Positions 7,144 to 8,544 of a DNA stretch of 8,544 bases are shown piece by piece. How positions within the stretch are numbered: the first letter of the stretch is position 1; each line of letters starts with the position of its first letter. The notes beneath the pieces are model-generated. The model saw only the letters and a program-made list of their open reading frames with translations. It did no database searches and was not told the origin of the DNA. The stretch is from Bacteroidales bacterium UBA2559 (GTDB lineage: Bacteria; Bacteroidota; Bacteroidia; Bacteroidales; Bacteroidaceae), in the NCBI GenBank assembly GCA_002340405.1, contig DDLZ01000017.1:1-8544 (forward strand). Direction: 5' to 3'. A program made the translations under genes and the position numbers.

Positions 7144-8544
7144 ATGAAAAGGTTATTTGTAACACTGTTCTCGCTCATGGCTGCTCTTCTCCTGTTTGCC
7201 CAGAGCGATGATCCTGTAATCATGACGGTCAATGGCAATGAGATACGCAAGTCCGAGTTCGAGTATTTTTACAGGAAAAACCGGACCGAAGATATCGAAA
7301 GCTTGAATGACATCAAAGAGTATGCCGAACTCTACCGTGATTTCAAACTTAAGGTTCAGGCGGCAATCGATGCGGGTATAGACCGACAGGAGGCGTTCCT
7401 TAGTGAGTACAAGGGATATCGTGACATTCAGGCCGAGAACTTTCTCGTCGATTCGGCTTTTCTTGAAGAGACGGCACATCAGACTTTCATTATATCGGCT
7501 GCTGAAGTCGGTCCTGACGGTATAACCGAGCTCTATCTTCTCTCAGTCCTTGTCAAGGAGGCTACGCTTGAGGCCGATGAGGCTGCCAGACAGACCATTG
7601 ATTCCATTTACAGTCTGTTGGTGGAAGGTGAAGATTTTCGTACTTTGGCTGCTAAACATTCCGATGACGGTGCGGCAAGGAACGGCGGTGCTGTAGGCTG
7701 GGTGTCACGGCCTCAGTTGCCTGAAGAGATAGGCGATGTGCTTTTCAATCTGGAACCGAACATGGTAAGCACACCGTTTCCCTTCGAGAACTATTACGTG
7801 ATAGTCAGAGCGGGCGGACATCAGGACTTCGGCAAGTACGAAGATCACCGTCAGGCCATATATGAATGGATGCAAAAACAGCCCGAGATATTAGAGGATG
7901 CAAAACTGTCGCAGGGAGAAAAACTCTCTGAAAAATATGGCTGGGACCTTACACCCGAAGAGGCTCTTGCCCGTGCAGACAGTATGCTTGAAACCCTTTT
8001 CCCCGAGTTTGGGAACTTATCAAGGGAGTATTACGAGGGACTGCTTATGTTTGAGATAAGCAACCGTGAAGTGTGGGAAAAGGCCGGTGAAGATACTTTG
8101 GGCCTTTTGAAGTTTTTCAAAGATAACCGAAAGAGATATAGATACGATGAACCTCGCTTCAAAGGAGTATTGGTCTTCAGCAAGGATGAGGAGACATTTC
8201 GGAATGTGGAACAGGCATTGGAAGACCTTCCTTATGATGAGTGGGTTGATACATTGTTGACTTTCAACGCCGATGAATCCATGATAAGGGTCATGAGGGG
8301 ACCTTTTGAGAAGGGACAGAACATGTATGTCGATAAGGTGATATTTGGAGAGGGTTCTTTTGAACCGCTTGAGAGCTGGCCTTGCGTGAATGCCGTAGGA
8401 CATATGATGTCGGCACCTGAGGAGCCGGCCGATCTTGGCGGTCAGTTGGTTAACGATTATCAGGACTGGCTGGAGAAGCAGTGGCTGAAACGCCTGAAGA
8501 AACAGTATCGCACGAAAATATATAAAAAAGTATTAGAGACAGTC
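7144..8544 (+). CDS. Secreted SurA/PpiC-like parvulin-domain protein (3' end open at window edge)
   Basis: The frame is open for 467 codons up to the last base of the window, with no stop. Residues 1-19 form a signal peptide (K2, R3, a hydrophobic core, then LLLFAQ, likely cut after A19), with no lipobox cysteine, so the mature protein is probably periplasmic. Residues 24-110 resemble the SurA N-terminal helical region (VNGNEIRKSEFEYFY). A parvulin rotamase domain spans about 127-224, with HSDDGAARNGGAVGW (172-186) and D175 at the place of the Pin1 cysteine. Both hallmark histidines seem lost: S134 and Y218 occupy their positions. The C-terminal half (about 295-467) has a second, unrecognisable region including PRFKGVLVF (337-345) and GPFEKGQNMYVDKVIF (386-401). 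The end, with many lysines and KVLETV, looks like the natural C-terminus, so few codons are probably missing. Its likely role is as an outer-membrane-protein chaperone. It starts 10 bases after guaB and is probably co-transcribed. In Bacteroides I recall further PPIase genes following. Confidence 0.85.
   Translation, partial: MKRLFVTLFSLMAALLLFAQSDDPVIMTVNGNEIRKSEFEYFYRKNRTEDIESLNDIKEYAELYRDFKLKVQAAIDAGIDRQEAFLSEYKGYRDIQAENFLVDSAFLEETAHQTFIISAAEVGPDGITELYLLSVLVKEATLEADEAARQTIDSIYSLLVEGEDFRTLAAKHSDDGAARNGGAVGWVSRPQLPEEIGDVLFNLEPNMVSTPFPFENYYVIVRAGGHQDFGKYEDHRQAIYEWMQKQPEILEDAKLSQGEKLSEKYGWDLTPEEALARADSMLETLFPEFGNLSREYYEGLLMFEISNREVWEKAGEDTLGLLKFFKDNRKRYRYDEPRFKGVLVFSKDEETFRNVEQALEDLPYDEWVDTLLTFNADESMIRVMRGPFEKGQNMYVDKVIFGEGSFEPLESWPCVNAVGHMMSAPEEPADLGGQLVNDYQDWLEKQWLKRLKKQYRTKIYKKVLETV

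Noticed and set aside
8046..8053. TATGTTTG, an exact TAnnTTTG match inside the PPIase gene
   Set aside because: The nearest upstream TTTG (8008-8011) is 34 bases away, outside the normal spacing, and no gene start follows within the window.
7131..8544. Possible frameshift or pseudogene in the last gene because no stop codon is found
   Set aside because: The frame is uninterrupted with consistent protein features to the last base; the missing stop is explained by the window edge.

Overview
The window is a stretch of conserved housekeeping chromosome, almost certainly from a member of the Bacteroidota (order Bacteroidales). Four things point there: the gene order tig-clpP-clpX-recQ-guaB followed by a parvulin-type isomerase; start codons preceded by A-rich sequence instead of Shine-Dalgarno motifs; a promoter of the Bacteroides type (TTTG / TAnnTTTG) in the only sizeable intergenic gap; and Bacteroidota-style protein features, such as a long ClpP N-terminus, a RecQ with an extra C-terminal domain and a trigger factor with an unusual PPIase region. 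No species can be named from the sequence alone. All six genes lie on the + strand and coding density is very high.

Layout: (1) positions 1-36 are the A-rich leader of tig; (2) 37-3351 hold tig, clpP and clpX with gaps of 45 and 6 bases, a protein-quality-control cluster; (3) 3352-3451 is a 100-base gap with the one convincing promoter, a possible seven-codon leader ORF and a hairpin just before the next start codon; (4) 3452-7133 hold recQ and guaB with a 25-base gap; (5) from 7144 to the right edge runs a secreted SurA/PpiC-like protein, 10 bases after guaB, open at the window end but probably only a few codons short of its stop.

How the genes work together: trigger factor catches nascent chains at the ribosome exit, while ClpX unfolds substrates and feeds them to the ClpP chamber, so the first three genes cover cytoplasmic folding and degradation. 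RecQ (DNA repair helicase) and GuaB (first committed step of GMP synthesis) are unrelated to this by function and appear to start a second transcription unit. The last gene returns to protein folding, this time in the periplasm.

I see no mobile element, CRISPR array, tRNA/rRNA, toxin-antitoxin or defence module, and no new multi-gene system. The items most worth a second look are the recQ leader architecture, the loss of both hallmark histidines in the parvulin domain of the last gene, the degenerate PPIase region of trigger factor and the C-terminal extension of RecQ.
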